Assembly (NCBI GenBank): GCA_934486705.1
Contig: CAKSQS010000037.1
Span: 1 to 25,803 of the forward strand
Direction: 5' to 3'
DNA: 25,803 bases
Source: an uncultured Eubacteriales bacterium
GTDB lineage: Bacteria; Bacillota; Clostridia; Oscillospirales; Acutalibacteraceae
Below, in pieces: positions 23,147 to 25,803 of the stretch (position 1 is the stretch's first letter; the number at the start of each line of letters is the position of its first letter). The notes under the pieces were generated by a model that was not told the DNA's origin, searched no databases, and worked only from the letters and a program-made list of their open reading frames with translations. The position numbers and the translations under genes are program-made.

Positions 23147-24655
23147 ATGGCTTATTATTTCAACGAGGTTTCACATACTTTTAACGAGTATCTTTTAGTG
23201 CCGGGGTATTCGTCCGCCGAGTGCATTCCGGCAAATGTCAGCCTTAAAACACCGCTTGTAAAGTTTAAAAAAGGCGAAGAACCCGCAATATCAATGAATA
23301 TTCCGCTTACCTCCGCTATAATGCAGTCGGTCTCGGGCGACAGGCTCGCCGTGGCGCTCGCACGCGAGGGCGGCGTTTCGTTTATTTACGGCTCGCAGTC
23401 TATTGAAGACGAGGCGGCTATGGTAGAGCGCGCAAAGTCCTATAAGGCGGGCTTTGTTGTAAGCGAATCTAACGTAACGCCCGACAGCACCTTAAAGGAT
23501 ATTTTGGAGCTTAAAGCCAAAAACGGGCATTCCACTGTAGCCGTAACGTCCGACGGTTTACCGAACGGTAGGCTGCTCGGCATAGTTACAAGCCGCGATT
23601 ACAGAGTAAGCCGTATGTCCGAGGATACGCCCGTCAGCGATTTTATGACCCCGCTTTCCTCGCTTATAGTGGGCGAAGAGGATACAACCCTTAAAAAAGC
23701 CAACGATATTATATGGGATCACAAGCTTAATTCCCTGCCGATAGTTGATAAAAGCGGAAATCTTAAATATTTCGTTTTCCGCAAGGATTACGACGCGCAC
23801 AAGGAAAACCCCAACGAACTGCTTGACAGCCACAAGCGTTATGTTGTGGGCGCGGGAATAAACACCCGCGATTATGAACAAAGAGTGCCCGCGCTTATAA
23901 ACGCCGGGGCGGATGTGCTCTGCATAGATTCATCAGAAGGCTTCAGCGAGTGGCAGGCGCGCACGCTTAAATTCATCCGCGAAAAATACGGCGATACCGT
24001 TAAGGTGGGAGCGGGAAACGTAGTTGACCGCGAGGGCTTTTTATTCTTAGCCGAGGCGGGCGCCGACTTTATAAAGGTAGGTATAGGCGGCGGCTCTATA
24101 TGCATTACCCGCGAAACAAAGGGCATAGGCAGGGGTCAGGCTACCGCGCTTATTGACGTTTGCAAAGCAAGAGACGAATATTTTGAAAAAACGGGGGTTT
24201 ACATTCCCGTTTGCTCCGACGGCGGCATTGTGCACGACCACCATATGACCTTAGCGCTTGCAATGGGCGCGGACTTTATGATGCTCGGCAGATATTTTGC
24301 CCGCTTTGACGAAAGCCCCACAAGCCGCGTTACCATAAACGGCAATTATTATAAGGAATACTGGGGCGAGGGCTCAAACCGTGCGAGAAACTGGCAGCGC
24401 TATGACCTCGGCGGCGATAAAAAGCTTTCGTTTGAAGAGGGCGTTGATTCCTATGTGCCTTATGCGGGCAGCCTTAAAGACAATGTAAGTCTTTCGCTTT
24501 CAAAGGTTCGCTCCACTATGTGCAACTGCGGCGCGCTTACAATACCCGAGCTGCAACAGAAAGCAAAGCTCACCCTTGTTTCGGCAACCAGCATTGTTGA
24601 GGGCGGCGCGCACGACGTTATTCAGAAGGACACATCATCCGGTCTTGTAAAATAA
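23147..24655 (+). CDS. guaB: IMP dehydrogenase, Tritrichomonas-type
   Basis: Catalyses NAD-dependent oxidation of IMP to XMP, the committed step of guanine nucleotide synthesis. The 502-residue TIM barrel carries an inserted pair of CBS domains (about 105-220). Asp261 (CIDSS), the catalytic loop GGGSICITRE with Cys319, the flap Arg418-Tyr419 (WQRYD) and Glu431 are all present. The numbering of Lys310, Cys319, Arg382, Arg418, Tyr419 and Glu431 is identical to my recollection of Tritrichomonas foetus IMPDH, and MLGRYFARF (379-387) replaces the usual MxGxxxAGxxEAP. This is therefore the divergent type, not the B. subtilis GuaB type. It begins MAYYFNEVSHTFNEYLLVPG, as in that class. It has its own promoter; the stop overlaps the next ATG by one base (TAATG). 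Confidence 0.93.
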   Translation: MAYYFNEVSHTFNEYLLVPGYSSAECIPANVSLKTPLVKFKKGEEPAISMNIPLTSAIMQSVSGDRLAVALAREGGVSFIYGSQSIEDEAAMVERAKSYKAGFVVSESNVTPDSTLKDILELKAKNGHSTVAVTSDGLPNGRLLGIVTSRDYRVSRMSEDTPVSDFMTPLSSLIVGEEDTTLKKANDIIWDHKLNSLPIVDKSGNLKYFVFRKDYDAHKENPNELLDSHKRYVVGAGINTRDYEQRVPALINAGADVLCIDSSEGFSEWQARTLKFIREKYGDTVKVGAGNVVDREGFLFLAEAGADFIKVGIGGGSICITRETKGIGRGQATALIDVCKARDEYFEKTGVYIPVCSDGGIVHDHHMTLALAMGADFMMLGRYFARFDESPTSRVTINGNYYKEYWGEGSNRARNWQRYDLGGDKKLSFEEGVDSYVPYAGSLKDNVSLSLSKVRSTMCNCGALTIPELQQKAKLTLVSATSIVEGGAHDVIQKDTSSGLVK

Positions 24656-25626
24656 TGAAACCCGTATTATATATTGTAATTCCCTGCTATAATGAAGAAA
24701 AGGTGCTGCCTGTAACAAGCGGCATGTTTTTGGAAAAGCTTAAAAGCCTTATTGCCGATAATATTATATCGGACGACAGCCGCATTATGTTCGTAAACGA
24801 CGGCAGCCGCGACGGCACGTGGGATATAATAACCGAATTATCGAAAAAGGAAAAGTATTTTACGGGAATATCCCTAAGCCGCAACCGCGGTCACCAAAAC
24901 GCGCTGCTTGCGGGGCTTTTTGAGGCTGAACCGCTTTGCGATATTACCATAAGCATTGACTGCGACGGGCAGGACGATATAAACGCTATTGACAGTATGG
25001 TGCGGGAATATCTTGACGGCGCCCAAATTGTGTACGGTGTGCGCTCCCGCCGTGAGAGCGATACGTTTTTTAAGCGCACCTCGGCGCAGTGCTTTTATAG
25101 GTTTATGAACCGTATGGGCGCAAATGTGGTGTATAATCACGCCGATTACAGGCTTTTATCCGCTAAGGTTATAAAAGAGCTTGAAAATTTCAAGGAAGTA
25201 AATATTTTCCTGCGGGGAATGATTCCGTTAGTGGGCTTTAAAAGCACCTGCGTTTATTACGAGCGCCGCGAGCGCTTGGCGGGGGAAAGCCACTATCCGC
25301 TTAAAAAAATGATCTCCCTCGCGCTGGACGGAATCACGAGCCTTTCCACCAAGCCTATAAGAATTATAACCGTGTTCGGGTTTATAATTGCGCTTTTAAG
25401 CCTTGCAGGCATAATATGGTCGGTAGTAACCTTCGTGCTCGGCAAAACCGTGGCGGGATGGGCTTCGCTTGTAACCATTATTTTCTTTTTCAGCGGAATA
25501 CAGCTTTTAAGCCTGGGCGTAATAGGCGAGTATATAGGCAAAATATATCTTGAAACAAAGGCACGGCCGCGCTTTATTATTGAAAAAAGAACAGGAAATA
25601 CCGATAGGACGGAAAATAATGATTGA
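24655..25626 (+). CDS. GT2 glycosyltransferase, GtrB/DPM1-like
   Basis: 323-residue family-2 glycosyltransferase. The N-terminal GT-A domain has IVIPCYNEE (8-16), VNDGS (about 47-51) and the metal-binding DCDGQDD (about 102-108). Two C-terminal hydrophobic segments (about 236-262 and 269-297) and the tail YIGKIYLETKARPRF mark the GtrB/YkcC/polyprenol-phosphate transferase type. These enzymes transfer sugars from nucleotide sugars to undecaprenyl phosphate at the membrane. It shares a base with the guaB stop and overlaps the following start by 8 nt, so it is inside a tight operon. Sugar identity is unknown; coupling to guaB may reflect expression, not pathway. Confidence 0.9.
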   Translation: MKPVLYIVIPCYNEEKVLPVTSGMFLEKLKSLIADNIISDDSRIMFVNDGSRDGTWDIITELSKKEKYFTGISLSRNRGHQNALLAGLFEAEPLCDITISIDCDGQDDINAIDSMVREYLDGAQIVYGVRSRRESDTFFKRTSAQCFYRFMNRMGANVVYNHADYRLLSAKVIKELENFKEVNIFLRGMIPLVGFKSTCVYYERRERLAGESHYPLKKMISLALDGITSLSTKPIRIITVFGFIIALLSLAGIIWSVVTFVLGKTVAGWASLVTIIFFFSGIQLLSLGVIGEYIGKIYLETKARPRFIIEKRTGNTDRTENND

Positions 25627-25803
25627 TATTAAAAACACGGATACCGGCGAGCTTTTAAGCCAGGCAAACGAGCTTTTTGACCAGACAAGACCTTTTGCCG
25701 AGCTTATGATGCGCTATAAATGCGCCATGCTTGAAGTAAAAACCAAGCTTGACGTGCTTAACACGCAGCTTTCCCTTGAAAACGACCGCAACCCCTTTGA
25801 GTC
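25619..25803 (+). CDS. Truncated start of a probable (p)ppGpp synthetase (RelA/SpoT-type, small alarmone synthetase)
   Basis: An open frame starts at ATG 25619 and runs off the right edge after 61 complete codons. The visible residues include ELMMRYKCAMLEVKTKLDVL followed by a QLS segment and NDRNPFES. This matches the start of the small alarmone synthetases RelQ/YjbM and RelP/YwaC: an N-terminal helix with Y-x-x-A-x-x-E-V-x-T-K-L-x-x-L, then R-N-P-I/F-E before the synthetase core. No catalytic residues are in view, so this is a pattern match only. It overlaps the glycosyltransferase by 8 nt, with GGACGGA as ribosome site, and so belongs to the guaB operon. Confidence 0.7.
   Translation, partial: MIDIKNTDTGELLSQANELFDQTRPFAELMMRYKCAMLEVKTKLDVLNTQLSLENDRNPFE

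Noticed and set aside
24816..24821. CACGTG core resembling parS
   Set aside because: The flanks do not match TGTTN or GAAACA, and it lies inside the glycosyltransferase gene.

Overview
This window looks like the origin-proximal part of the chromosome of a spore-forming, anaerobic Gram-positive bacterium of the class Clostridia. An Oscillospiraceae or Ruminococcaceae-like gut lineage is the best guess. The evidence is gyrB-gyrA and parA-parB with parS sites close together, a SpoVAE-type spore membrane protein, a SpoVB-like flippase, and a surface protein with BspA-type leucine-rich repeats and a dockerin module. Strong Shine-Dalgarno sites and several UUG starts also fit Firmicutes. No tRNA, rRNA, insertion sequence, phage or CRISPR array is visible. 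Almost all of the DNA is coding.

Layout. 20-4538: gyrB-gyrA (DNA gyrase). 4576-7573: four same-strand genes, namely a CPBP-family membrane protease, an unknown membrane protein, tadA and a short QueG-like iron-sulfur reductase. The last two overlap and both belong to families acting on the tRNA wobble base. 7536-9062 (minus): SpoVB/MurJ-like flippase, divergent from rarA (9146-10408). 10440-12301: an overlapping pair of bacterial PH-domain membrane proteins of the YdbS/YdbT type. 12302-14526: lone spoVAE, then soj/parA and parB, with two perfect parS palindromes (12340-12355 and 12871-12886), one in front of spoVAE and one in front of soj. 14567-15475: EamA transporter. 15476-15545: hairpins between convergent genes. 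15546-20331 (minus): O-antigen-ligase-like protein overlapping a 1135-residue secreted LRR-dockerin protein. 20459-21943: DUF1846/UPF0371. 21934-23015 (minus): histidine phosphatase and RuvX/YqgF, overlapping. 23147 to the end: guaB, a GtrB-like glycosyltransferase and the cut-off start of a probable (p)ppGpp synthetase, all overlapping as an operon.

How the genes work together. The core theme is chromosome maintenance near the origin (gyrase, RarA, ParAB-parS, RuvX). The surface theme is the ligase plus the LRR-dockerin protein, the flippase and the PH-domain proteins. The guaB operon may link GTP synthesis to alarmone signalling.

The points most worth a second look are: (a) parS sites that lie in the 5' leaders of spoVAE and soj, one in the loop of a hairpin that touches the spoVAE ribosome binding site; (b) the LRR-dockerin protein, with a period-six tyrosine repeat at its N-terminus and an unassigned domain after its dockerin; (c) an IMP dehydrogenase that aligns without gaps at every key residue to the unusual Tritrichomonas foetus enzyme; and (d) the truncated alarmone synthetase at the right edge.
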